Positions 7,912-14,849 are shown, numbered from the stretch's first letter. The stretch: DNA of 14,849 bases from Candidatus Freyarchaeota archaeon (GCA_030587365.1 JAUQZE010000044.1:1-14849), one strand, 5' to 3'. Translations and numbers: made by a program. Notes: generated from the letters alone by a model not told the origin.

Positions 7912-8964
7912 ATGAATTCGGTATTTACAGTTCTCAGTAGACTTCGCGTAGACTTGAAGTACGTGAGTCTTCTCGCATTAATTGCGGCGCTTCTGGTATT
8001 CTACCCTACGACCAACTACGCGTTTAAACCCCTATTCCTGTGGTTTATTTTCTTCAATCCCTACGATGAGTTATTCTACTTGGTTTACGTAAATTACAAT
8101 ATTTTGTTCCCAGTAGGCTTCTTAGCTAAAGCTCTAATTTTCATCGTCGTAGTATCCGCAACAGCATTCATCTCTATCCTAATCTCTCAAAAATTAACCA
8201 AAGCCACCCTAAAAACGGGAGTGAAAACAAACCATACAGAGATAATCCAACTATGGAAAACCAACAAGAAAATTACCTTAATCGCACTTATACTGCAGTA
8301 TCTAACTCTAATTGCATTGGTAGCCCTAGCCTTTCTGATATGGTATAGGATTCTACAGCAATACATCTTAATATTCTTAAGCCTTGCAATGTACGCCCTG
8401 ATAATCGTCTCTGCCTTGGGAATTATGTACTTGGTTCATCCCCTGCTTGATGATGAAGTAATCCTAGCTCAAACCTGTCTAAACATAATCAATAGCATCG
8501 AAGGAGGCTCCGAAAAAGAAGATGCTAAAAAAATAGAACTGGTACGCTTCATGCTATACATTTTACTTAACCACGCTCTGTCTAAAGGCATCGAGGAAAT
8601 AGAGGAATTAAAACTTGAACACTCTCTGACAACGCTGTTTCTCGCACTGCTACAGAGGGAGAAGATGACCCTAAATAAGGCCAAAACAATAATAACTAAC
8701 CTCCTGAAAGCGGTGATCGAGAATAAGATTCAAGACATTCTAAAAAATCTAAGCAAGATTGACGAAAAACTAGGCGATGCCCAAAAACTAGCAAAAAACA
8801 TGGAAATAAGCATTGGCTATCCCAGTTTAACGCTGTACATGTTTAACCCCTCCAAAAAAATCACCCGCCTCAAGGCTATACCTCCTTTAATAACCGAAAT
8901 ACTACTAGCAATTCTAATCTTCCTAGAAAAGTGGCTTTACTATACAACATTCAAAATACTATAA
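7912..8964 (+). CDS. membrane protein of unknown function
   Basis: I do not recognise this 350-aa protein. It starts at ATG 7912 behind a well-placed TATA box. Hydrophobic helices are seen at about 17-34, 38-50, 66-92, 121-145 and 150-175. A charged, mostly helical region of about 140 residues (180-320) follows, rich in Lys, Glu and Leu (for example IEEIEELKLEHSL), and may be cytoplasmic and form coiled coils. A last helix lies at 323-345 with the tail YYTTFKIL. There are no Cys-rich, nucleotide-binding or glycosyltransferase motifs. Codon use is rich in A and C at third positions, opposite to the T-rich gene just upstream, which suggests a different origin. The stop codon ends three bases before an IS1595 inverted repeat, so the natural C-terminus may have been removed by that insertion. 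Confidence 0.65.
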   Translation: MNSVFTVLSRLRVDLKYVSLLALIAALLVFYPTTNYAFKPLFLWFIFFNPYDELFYLVYVNYNILFPVGFLAKALIFIVVVSATAFISILISQKLTKATLKTGVKTNHTEIIQLWKTNKKITLIALILQYLTLIALVALAFLIWYRILQQYILIFLSLAMYALIIVSALGIMYLVHPLLDDEVILAQTCLNIINSIEGGSEKEDAKKIELVRFMLYILLNHALSKGIEEIEELKLEHSLTTLFLALLQREKMTLNKAKTIITNLLKAVIENKIQDILKNLSKIDEKLGDAQKLAKNMEISIGYPSLTLYMFNPSKKITRLKAIPPLITEILLAILIFLEKWLYYTTFKIL

Positions 8965-8967
8965 AAT

Positions 8968-8994
8968 CGCTCTTAAATAAGATTTTTGTGGCTG
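8968..8994 (+). repeat. IS1595 left terminal inverted repeat
   Basis: This 27-base repeat differs from its right partner at two positions only. The same sequence is present at 5235-5261 at the head of the truncated second copy. Confidence 0.88.
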
Positions 8995-9012
8995 GCTTTA
9001 TAATGCTCCTTT

Positions 9013-9980
9013 ATGAACGTTTTAGATCTTCTTTCAAGCGAAGAGACCTGCTCCAAACTCTTCAAGGAGATCCGGAGGAAAAACGGCATACACTGCCCAA
9101 GATGCGGCTCAAGAAGGCTGAAGGGACATGGAAACTACGGACAGAGGCTCAAACGCTACAAGTGCAAAACATGTGAGAGAACCTTCAACGACAAGACCGG
9201 AACCATAATCCAGCATTCCCGGCTGAGCCTAAGGGAATGGTTCATACTAATCTTCCTCTTCTCAAGCCCTACACAACTCCGCTCTGAGCCTTAAGATGAC
9301 TCCTGGGCAGAAGCTACATGACCATCTTTAGGGCTTAGAAAACTCATACTTCGCATAGGTGAGGAGTTGCAACCCGTAAAGATGAGCGGGACTGTTGAAT
9401 GTGACGAACTCTACGTAACTGCGGGTCTCAAAAGGAAGGAACAACAGCCAGCGTATCAAGCGGTTTGGTCGAGAGCCCAGGTGTAGGGGCTTATAAGAGG
9501 CGTGGACAGGGAATGTGGAGCGAGGATAAGCCTCCGATTTTCATCCTGGTTGAGAGAGGTGGAGGGGAGGATTATGTGCCCTCAAGTGACATGAGCGGCG
9601 ACACTGCGGATAAGATCATAGGGCGGCGGGTCTCTAAGGATTCCACAGTTTACACTGACGGTTTCACCTCCTACTCGGGTTTGAGTGCGGCGGGCTACAG
9701 GCATGAAACGGTTAACCACTCATTAGACGAGTATGCCCGAGGGGGAGGCTCACGTGAATGGGTGTGAGAACCAAGGGTCTCTGGTCAGGGTGTGGCTGGC
9801 ATGCCATAGGGGTGTGTAAGGACAACTTGAGAGTCCACCTGATAGCCTTCATGGTGTGCAGGAACAAGGCGAAAGAAGCCTGTGGAGGCTTAAGATGTAC
9901 TGGCGATGGTTATTTTTTGGTTCTGCTGGCGGTGTGCCGGGACGCTTCCAAAGCCTTAGAACAAACTCCGACAAAAGGGG
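9013..9980 (+). pseudogene. IS1595/ISXO2-like transposase, multiply frameshifted
   Basis: The first 87 residues or so read well from ATG 9013. They hold a Cys4 zinc ribbon (HCPRCGS ... YKCKTCERTF) and then TGTIIQHSRLSLREWF, the hallmark N-terminal region of IS1595 transposases. The frame breaks near 9272. In other frames the rest is still readable: LGRSYMTIFRA then a stop (about 9303-9338), GTVECDELYVTAGLK with the first catalytic Asp (about 9388-9432), WSEDKPPIFILVERGGG ... STVYTDGFTSYSG with the second Asp (about 9510-9680), HVNGCENQGSLVRVWLACHRGV (about 9751-9816), then CKDNLRVHLIAF. At least five frame changes and stops make it non-functional. The end is approximate. Confidence 0.85.
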
Positions 9981-9981
9981 T

Positions 9982-10008
9982 CAGCCACAAAATTCTTATT
10001 TATGAGCG
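9982..10008 (-). repeat. IS1595 right terminal inverted repeat
   Basis: CAGCCACAAAATTCTTATTT followed by ATGAGCG is the reverse complement of the left end with two mismatches. It marks the outer boundary of the element, about 80 bases before the next gene. Confidence 0.88.
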
Positions 10009-10036
10009 TATAGTCCGATTGTAATAAAAACATATG

Positions 10037-10046
10037 TTTTATATTA
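10037..10046 (+). promoter_or_regulatory. TATA-like box for the glycosyltransferase at 10090
   Basis: TTTTATATTA lies about 45-55 bases before TTG 10090 and 28 bases after the IS1595 right end. With TTG 10090 the leader would be about 20 bases; with ATG 10120 about 50. No Shine-Dalgarno site is seen. Confidence 0.4.
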
Positions 10047-10089
10047 ATAGGGAAAATGGTCCAAAAAAGTAGCAGCACGGGTTGAAAAG

Positions 10090-11973
10090 TTGAGCACCAT
10101 AACCATAAAACAAAGTATAATGTACGAATTTGGGAGTTTTTTAAAAAATAAATTCGTTATTTTGGGATTAGCAGTAAGACTTATTCTAGCTCCCTTCTTC
10201 ATGCATAGCTTTGACGTTAACCTTTTTGTGTCCACGGCAAGAGCTTATTATTCTTCTTGGACTATTACCTATTTTACCAACTGGGCTTACCCTCTATTTT
10301 ATTATTTAATCTTGTTAATTTCCTATTTTCCAGCAGATTTGATAAGTGACAGTTTTTACTTATTTGGGCAGTCTGTCTCAGTATCCGAGAAATTCTTTGT
10401 TAAACTACCTTTCATTATTTCTGATCTACTCATCGCATATATACTGTACCGCATTTTGTCGGAAAATGGAAAAGAGAAGTATGCTTTGTTTATTGCCTTA
10501 TTTTACTTGTTAAATCCTCTTTCAATTTTCACGAGTTCAGTCTATGGTACTTTTGACTCTATTTCGATCCTTTTTTCTCTTCTTGGCTTTTACCACTTTT
10601 TGCATAAGAGGTATGCTCTTAGCGGTTTAGAGCTTGGTATAGGATTTGGGATTAAGTTTCATCCAGCGGTTTTAATTCCTGTCTTTCTACTATTTATGTG
10701 GAAAGAGGCAAAAAGGGAAATTCCAAAGTTTCTTTTATATTTTGGGGGTCCTGCCGTTTTATCCATAATACTGCCCGCTATAATCTATTATGATCCCCTT
10801 ACTCACTACTGGGCTTTTAGATTTTCTTCCTCAAACTTGGCAACTTCCTGGGCAAGAGATATTTCACAATTGACTGATCCGAATATGACTTATCGTGCTC
10901 TTCTTTTAAGATGTGGGTTTTCTGAAATACTACTTTACAGTACTCTAATTGAAATAGCTATTTTTGGGGGATTATTTTTACTTTTTATTTTTCTCGTTTG
11001 GCGTAAAGGACTTTTTGAGATTTATTCCCAGTCTAGATTAGAGTACCTCACTGCATGTGCAATAGCGGTTTATATGATATTATACCTCTCATACGGACGA
11101 ATAAACATGTACTATGCTCTTTGGGCTCTCCCCTTCTTACTAATCTTTTTTTCCTTTAGAGATCTAAATAGGTTCTTACTGTTAACTTTCAACTTTATAC
11201 CTTTTGTACAAAGCTTCTCGCGTGACAGTATTTTCTATTATTTGAATGAGAACTACACATATAGTATAAGAGTATTATCTGAATATACAATGCCGCAGCC
11301 ATACGGTGTTGGTTGGGCAAATATGGTGGCTGCGGGGTTTCTGTTTTCTTTGACCTGTGTTTTAATATTCGTTTCATTATTCAGAGATGCTGTCAATATT
11401 TATCAACCATTTAAAAAAGTCGACCAGTTTTTTAACCAGCTTTCAGAGAGAAGAAAGACGGTTCTTCTAAGTCTAACACTGATATACGCATTCTTAATGA
11501 TAGTTTCTATTCTAAACCTTAATGGGCTTTACTGGTCGGGATACCCTGTAACACTTTTTACCCCCATAGAGCGAGATCCTACACAACAATCGAAGCTTTT
11601 GTTTGGTTACCTCCTCCTCTTTAATATATTACCTTTATCGCTTTCTCTTTCAACATCTTTGCGCGCCAGTACTTTGGTACCGGATAAAAGTAGATGGAGA
11701 TATTGGAAACTAGCAATTTTGTTAATATCAATTTCGCTTTTAATCATCTTGGGTTGTGTTATACTCGATGCTACGCTTCCCTATGTTGCTTCCGGAAAGG
11801 GGTTCTTTTTTGGTGGGCTTCCCCTTTTTGGAACTCTGAGAGTTTTGTGTGAGCACGGGGGAATAATAACAACAGGCCTTATTCTTATTTCGTCTGCTAT
11901 TGCTCTGGATTTGATATCCAAACCATGGGTCTCTGACACGACGTCTTCAAATTTTATTGAGATAAAAGGTTAG
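10090..11973 (+). CDS. GT-C type multi-pass membrane glycosyltransferase (paralogue of the 13838-1044 gene)
   Basis: The 627-aa frame starts at TTG 10090; ATG 10120 (residue 11) fits the paralogue's N-terminus nearly as well. Twelve or more hydrophobic segments are visible. Key positions are GLAVRLILAPFF in the first helix, HSFD (Asp42) in the first outer loop where GT-C enzymes carry the catalytic acid, YGTFDS (Asp156), GIKFHP (His191-Pro192), DPNMTYRALLLR, RINMYYALWALPF (about 336-350) and the conserved C-terminal FFFGGLPLFGTLRVLCEHGG. This is a PIG-M/DUF2029-like arrangement with an extra C-terminal helical region shared only with its paralogue here. Expected role: transfer of a sugar, probably mannose-like, from a polyprenyl-phosphate donor to a glycan on the outer face. 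Two paralogues suggest successive additions with related specificity. The TAG stop touches a MITE-like element. Confidence 0.85.
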   Translation: MSTITIKQSIMYEFGSFLKNKFVILGLAVRLILAPFFMHSFDVNLFVSTARAYYSSWTITYFTNWAYPLFYYLILLISYFPADLISDSFYLFGQSVSVSEKFFVKLPFIISDLLIAYILYRILSENGKEKYALFIALFYLLNPLSIFTSSVYGTFDSISILFSLLGFYHFLHKRYALSGLELGIGFGIKFHPAVLIPVFLLFMWKEAKREIPKFLLYFGGPAVLSIILPAIIYYDPLTHYWAFRFSSSNLATSWARDISQLTDPNMTYRALLLRCGFSEILLYSTLIEIAIFGGLFLLFIFLVWRKGLFEIYSQSRLEYLTACAIAVYMILYLSYGRINMYYALWALPFLLIFFSFRDLNRFLLLTFNFIPFVQSFSRDSIFYYLNENYTYSIRVLSEYTMPQPYGVGWANMVAAGFLFSLTCVLIFVSLFRDAVNIYQPFKKVDQFFNQLSERRKTVLLSLTLIYAFLMIVSILNLNGLYWSGYPVTLFTPIERDPTQQSKLLFGYLLLFNILPLSLSLSTSLRASTLVPDKSRWRYWKLAILLISISLLIILGCVILDATLPYVASGKGFFFGGLPLFGTLRVLCEHGGIITTGLILISSAIALDLISKPWVSDTTSSNFIEIKG

Positions 11974-12130
11974 TTATATAATTACTGAACTTTGGCAAAT
12001 TTTGCAAGTTCCAATTTTTGATTTGCATATTAATGTGAAAAACCTGCTGAAAATCAGCATATTTTAAACATGAAAAAAGCAATCAGGAAGCGTAAGACTA
12101 AAAATTTGCCAAAGTTTAGTAATTATATAA
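11974..12130. mobile_element. 157-base MITE-like element with near-perfect inverted repeats
   Basis: Bases 11974-12003 are the reverse complement of 12101-12130 with one mismatch in 30. The outermost eight bases, TTATATAA, occur in the same orientation at both sides (11974-11981 and 12123-12130) and may be the target duplication; since they are self-complementary they also extend the inverted repeat. The inner repeats then begin TTACTRAACTTTGGCAAA. The 97-base core holds no gene but has a GCTGA/TCAGC hairpin near 12048-12060. The element sits directly after the glycosyltransferase stop and could also act as a transcript end or RNA stem. No transposase with this end is present in the window. 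Confidence 0.75.
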
Positions 12131-12219
12131 AACTTGTTTCTTTATTAATAAATTAAAACAGCTTTTTTTGTAACAGGGTTATCCGTAGGAATAAACCAAA
12201 CGATTGACATCTTAATGTG

Positions 12220-12903
12220 TTAATGTTCCTTAGCAGTTTTAGCAATCACACAGAGTTCTAAATATCCACTTTTTAGAAACGATCTTTTAAAAATCGGTGA
12301 AAATGTGGTATTAAACAATTTCATTATAAATGCATTTATACCAAAAGGATCAATTCCCAACATTTCTATTACGCTAAACCCATTTTTGACAAACAGCGAC
12401 TTCAAGCCATCGTAAGTATAAGATTTCTCATATCCGTGCCTCCACGACCCAAAATGTAATAATTGATAAAGTTTCCATAAAGAAAACCTTGCTGGAACAA
12501 AAGTAATCATATAACCGTTATCTTTTAAAATTCTCTTCATTTCTTTCAAAAAAGGTTTTTCATCCCTAAGGTGTTCCATTAATCCCGCACTGAAGATGAG
12601 ATCAAATTTATTATCCACAAAAGGCGTTTTTCTACAATCAGACAAAAAGGCATTTGGGATCTCTTTTCCTATCAACTCAATGGCAACATTGCTATTATCC
12701 AGAGCATAACATTCTACATTATTTCTATTATTTTTTATCAATTTTATGTTGGAGCCATAACCGCATCCTATTTCAATGACTTCTTTTCTTGATGAACCTA
12801 GCTTGCCTAAATAACTGTTTATTATCTTATCTCTTTCCAAAATCAACCATTTTTCCGCCTTAGATGTTGAATATTTTTTCCAATAGTTATCCCACTCTGT
12901 CAT
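12220..12903 (-). CDS. class I SAM-dependent methyltransferase
   Basis: This 227-aa protein has a Rossmann-like methyltransferase fold of the Methyltransf_11 type. Motif I, VIEIGCGYG (residues 42-50), binds SAM; ALDNS at 67-71 ends strand 2 with the acidic residue (Asp69) for the ribose; KFDLIFSAGLMEHL (99-112) is motif IV, followed by FLKEMKRILKDNGYMI, the usual helix and strand. The C-terminal 90 residues contain the substrate cap. Start ATG 12903 has a good Shine-Dalgarno-like AAGGTG (12909-12914 on the complement), five bases upstream, unlike most genes here. Placed between two membrane glycosyltransferases, it may methylate a sugar or a lipid-linked intermediate of the same glycan. The family does not fix the substrate, and quinone or small-molecule methylation is possible. 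The gene is AT-rich and points against its neighbours. Confidence 0.88.
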   Translation of the reverse strand: MTEWDNYWKKYSTSKAEKWLILERDKIINSYLGKLGSSRKEVIEIGCGYGSNIKLIKNNRNNVECYALDNSNVAIELIGKEIPNAFLSDCRKTPFVDNKFDLIFSAGLMEHLRDEKPFLKEMKRILKDNGYMITFVPARFSLWKLYQLLHFGSWRHGYEKSYTYDGLKSLFVKNGFSVIEMLGIDPFGINAFIMKLFNTTFSPIFKRSFLKSGYLELCVIAKTAKEH

Positions 12904-12908
12904 ATTGA

Positions 12909-12914
12909 CACCTT
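12909..12914 (-). promoter_or_regulatory. Shine-Dalgarno site of the methyltransferase gene
   Basis: AAGGTG on the minus strand, five bases before ATG 12903, complements the usual archaeal 16S rRNA 3' end. It supports this start and implies a leadered transcript. Confidence 0.5.
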
Positions 12915-13038
12915 GTTAGGTACTTCGTGAAGGATGCATGATTTTAATAGTTAAATCAACCAAAAAATAAAAATATTAAGTGAATGTAGAGAAGAACATA
13001 AAATGACTAACTTAGTATTAACTTAAATGTTGCTATCT

Positions 13039-13067
13039 AGTTCGGTGGAAAAAATCCTGGAAAAAAA
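13039..13067 (+). repeat. repeated intergenic motif, copy 2
   Basis: This is the second copy of AGTTCGGTGGAAAAA, followed by TCCTGG and a seven-A run. It sits in the long gene-poor stretch between the methyltransferase and the junction-spanning glycosyltransferase. Confidence 0.6.
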
Positions 13068-13300
13068 CGATTACCTATTGAACACATAATTTGCCATTAA
13101 TGGTATTGCTATTTTGTAGCGATTATTTTGCCATCTCAGCATATCGCCCACAAAGAAGCCAACCATTAGATATTAGCACCTTTTGTATACCTTAACAAAG
13201 GATTCAAAGTAGAAGACCTTTTGGTGATGCTTAACTCATGACTTCAGTGATTCTTAGGAATATTATATATGATATTTGTAAATTCTATAGGTCTAATAAC

Positions 13301-13761
13301 TTAGTTTTGCAGTTTATCCAGTAGATGTGCTAGCTTACGGACTACTGCAAGGCCTAGGTAGAACATAGAGGTCTGCTTCAGAGATACTATGAGCTTATGC
13401 CCCGGATCTGACTACAAATGCTGGAGACTGGGCTCACAATCTTCGTAGCTTGTATGGTAGCCTCAGTCAACCTCATAGCCCTAGGGTTATAAGTCCTTCT
13501 TGAGAGGCGTCGTTATGGTTTTAGTGCTTACCACAACCCCTCGTCTTCATGCAGTAGCTTCAGAAAGAATCACTTAGCTTCAAGATGCACCCCTCGAGTA
13601 GTTGCTGTCAGAGGATGGCAGCTAGAGGCGGGTAGTATGCTAAAAGCCAAGTTTAGGGTGTCCTGTTTACATTTGGGAATAGGCTGCTCTAGATATCTAA
13701 TAGCCTCCAATCGATTGAGGCTTAAACTGCGGCTCAGTACCGTAAGATTTAAGTTAAGTAA
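13301..13761 (-). pseudogene. decayed minus-strand gene of unknown family
   Basis: On the minus strand a 63-codon open stretch (13761 to the TGA at 13570-13572) reads in part LSLNRLEAIRYLEQPIPKC. Beyond that stop the same frame continues FFLKLLHEDEGL. A shift gives VVSTKTITTPLKKDL, a further one MRLTEATIQATKIVS, and the last KQTSMFYLGLAVVRKLAHL down to TAA at 13301. The pieces follow in order on one strand with protein-like composition, so this looks like a gene of about 150 residues destroyed by indels and stops. I cannot name the family; a transposase or an element-borne gene is a guess. Confidence 0.4.
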
Positions 13762-13811
13762 CTATCTATTGGTCAAAATACAATCTGCATTCTGCCACAT
13801 TAAGGAATTTG

Positions 13812-13820
13812 TTTTAAAAT
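13812..13820 (+). promoter_or_regulatory. TATA-like box for the junction-spanning glycosyltransferase
   Basis: TTTTAAAAT lies 18-26 bases before ATG 13838, giving a transcript start close to the start codon. The spacing is on the short side, so confidence is moderate. Confidence 0.4.
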
Positions 13821-13837
13821 CTACTTATGTGGTTGAA

Positions 13838-14849
13838 ATGATGTTATCGTCCCCGTGGAACACCTTCAAAGTTTTTCTGACGCAACGTTATATCTTGCTT
13901 GGTCTAGCTGTCCGCCTTCTAATCTCTCCTTTTTTCGCGCATTCTTTCGATATGTCGGTTTTTGTTAATATTGTGAGGGCGTTTTATCAGGGAGAGGCTT
14001 TATTTAATTATTGGTCTTACCCATTCTACTCCTACGCGATATTGGTGGGTTTTTATTTTCCTGCTTATTTGTTCACTGATGATGTTTTCTTTTTTGGTCA
14101 GCCTTTTACGTTGCTTGAGAAATTTTTCATTAAGTTGCCTTCGAATATTTCTGACCTGTTTATTGCTTATGTTTTGTTTTTGATTATGAAAAAGCTTGGA
14201 AAAGATCGGTATGCACTTCCCGTTGCTTTGTTTTACTGGTTTAACCCTATGTCGTTATTCATAAGTTCTGTTTGGGGCATGTTCGATTCGGTGGCTACTG
14301 TTTTCGCTTTGCTCAGTGTTTATCATTTTACCGAGGGAAGACATCTACTAAGTGCGGTTGAACTCGGCGTCGGCTTTGGAGTAAAGCAACATCCTATAGT
14401 CCTGTTACCCTTGTTTATTTTCTTTTTATGGAGGGAGGGGAAGGGGGAGATTCTCAAGTTTCTTTTGGCCTTCTCCATCCCCGCAGCATTTTCTGTTTTG
14501 CCTTCAATTACTATTCAGTATAATACCACATTTCACCTTTATAGTTTTGGCTTTTTCCCCTCGAACTTAGGATTCATTTCTCATTCTTTTACAGCTGATA
14601 TTTATCAATTATTCGATCCGAATATGACGTATAGGGCTCTGTTGTACAGATTTTCTACGTATTTCTTTTATATGGGCACTAGGGGAGGAACTGAATTAGT
14701 ACTTTTTGGGATTTTGTATTTATTATTTTTCTGGTTTTTGTGGAAAACAGAATTCTTTAATAAGAAGCTGTCCTTAGAAATAAAGCCTCTAACCTTATGC
14801 GCTTCAGCTGTTTACTTGATTTACTTCTTATCGTTTCCTAGAATTAGTC
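13838..14849 (+). CDS. GT-C type multi-pass membrane glycosyltransferase, N-terminal part (continues at base 1)
   Basis: This is the 5' part of a polytopic membrane protein of about 618 aa once joined across the 14650/1 junction. It starts at ATG 13838 or the next codon, ATG 13841. A TATA-like box at 13812-13820 fits a nearly leaderless transcript. Early features match the 627-aa paralogue at 10090-11973: GLAVRLL in the first membrane helix, HSFD with an acidic residue in the first outer loop (the usual catalytic position of GT-C enzymes), GMFDS, and KQHP before a hydrophobic stretch, then DPNMTYRALL. The (H/K)P-hydrophobic pattern recalls PIG-M/DUF2029-like mannosyltransferases, which transfer a sugar from a polyprenyl-phosphate donor on the outer membrane face. 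Family membership is fairly clear; donor and acceptor are unknown. The last 199 bases duplicate the window start. Confidence 0.85.
   Translation, partial: MMLSSPWNTFKVFLTQRYILLGLAVRLLISPFFAHSFDMSVFVNIVRAFYQGEALFNYWSYPFYSYAILVGFYFPAYLFTDDVFFFGQPFTLLEKFFIKLPSNISDLFIAYVLFLIMKKLGKDRYALPVALFYWFNPMSLFISSVWGMFDSVATVFALLSVYHFTEGRHLLSAVELGVGFGVKQHPIVLLPLFIFFLWREGKGEILKFLLAFSIPAAFSVLPSITIQYNTTFHLYSFGFFPSNLGFISHSFTADIYQLFDPNMTYRALLYRFSTYFFYMGTRGGTELVLFGILYLLFFWFLWKTEFFNKKLSLEIKPLTLCASAVYLIYFLSFPRIS
14651..14849. repeat. terminal direct repeat, right copy (circular overlap)
   Basis: This is the second copy of the 199-base overlap. Removing it leaves a unit of 14,650 bases. The reading frame that enters at 14650 is the same frame that is open from base 1, so the join keeps one gene intact. 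Confidence 0.97.

Larger units (their letters stand above)
8968..10008 (+). mobile_element. IS1595-family insertion sequence, complete ends, dead transposase
   Basis: The left inverted repeat at 8968-8994 and the right one at 9982-10008 match at 25 of 27 positions (left begins CGCTCTTAAATAAG; right, read inward, CGCTCATAAATAAG). The 1,041-base length is normal for the IS1595 group. The element carries one transposase pseudogene in the forward direction. A TATA-like CTTTATAA at 8997-9004 precedes the transposase start at 9013. The expected 8-bp target duplication is not clear: TATAAAAT on the left against TATAGTCC on the right share only TATA. The insertion is old, or the flanks have been rearranged. 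Confidence 0.9.
12904..13837. other. long gene-poor region
   Basis: No intact gene is seen in these 934 bases. The first 350 are very AT-rich and hold the repeated motif copy at 13039-13067. From about 13301 to 13761 the base composition becomes balanced and minus-strand coding traces appear. The last 75 bases lead into the glycosyltransferase promoter. If the molecule replicates as a circle, this is the most likely place for an origin, but no iterons or clear Orc1/Cdc6 boxes are visible. Confidence 0.5.

Noticed and set aside
9465..10024. Two open frames (100 and 88 codons) that could be taken as small genes
   Set aside because: Their sequences are consecutive pieces of the IS1595 transposase in different frames, and the second runs past the right inverted repeat. 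They are described as one pseudogene.
1..14849. CRISPR arrays and tRNA or rRNA genes
   Set aside because: No regularly spaced direct repeats of 23-40 bases were seen, and no stretch with a tRNA T-arm and matching acceptor stem or rRNA-like sequence was recognised by eye. A covariance-model scan would be decisive for small RNA genes.

Overview
The window is AT-rich archaeal DNA. The evidence is TATA-like boxes about 20-30 bases upstream of starts with almost no leader, few Shine-Dalgarno sites, use of TTG/GTG starts, archaeal-style multi-membrane glycosyltransferases, and transposases of types common in archaea. A TACK-group archaeon (for example Bathyarchaeia-like) is a guess from protein style only. 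The last 199 bases (14651-14849) repeat bases 1-199 exactly. A glycosyltransferase reading frame that starts at 13838 runs unbroken through this overlap into the frame that ends at 1044. The simplest reading is a circular molecule, or a tandem array, with a 14,650-base unit.

Layout, going round the circle from 13838: a GT-C type membrane glycosyltransferase (13838 through the junction to 1044, about 618 aa); a 520-base gap with no recognisable gene; an IS4-type DDE transposase on the minus strand (1564-3220) broken by three frameshifts; a short single-pass membrane protein that looks like the C-terminal part of another glycosyltransferase (3320-3832); a soluble GT4 glycosyltransferase on the minus strand (4066-5166); a mosaic of two dead insertion sequences (5234-5665); a 12-TM-class GT-C-like membrane protein (5830-7701); a membrane protein of unknown function (7912-8964); a complete IS1595-family element with good terminal inverted repeats but a ruined transposase (8968-10008); a second GT-C protein paralogous to the first (10090-11973); a 157-base MITE-like inverted-repeat element directly after its stop codon (11974-12130); a SAM-dependent methyltransferase on the minus strand (12220-12903); and about 930 bases with no intact gene but with traces of a decayed minus-strand gene.

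The intact genes form a surface-glycan or protein-glycosylation module. The GT4 enzyme would build a lipid-linked glycan on the cytoplasmic face, the GT-C proteins would use lipid-linked sugars on the outer face, and the methyltransferase could modify a sugar or another small molecule. This is inference from families; no substrate can be read from the sequence. The rest is insertion-sequence debris. No replication initiator, integrase, partition or toxin-antitoxin gene is visible, so how a 14.65-kb circle would persist is the main puzzle. A tandem chromosomal duplication or an assembly loop are the main alternatives.
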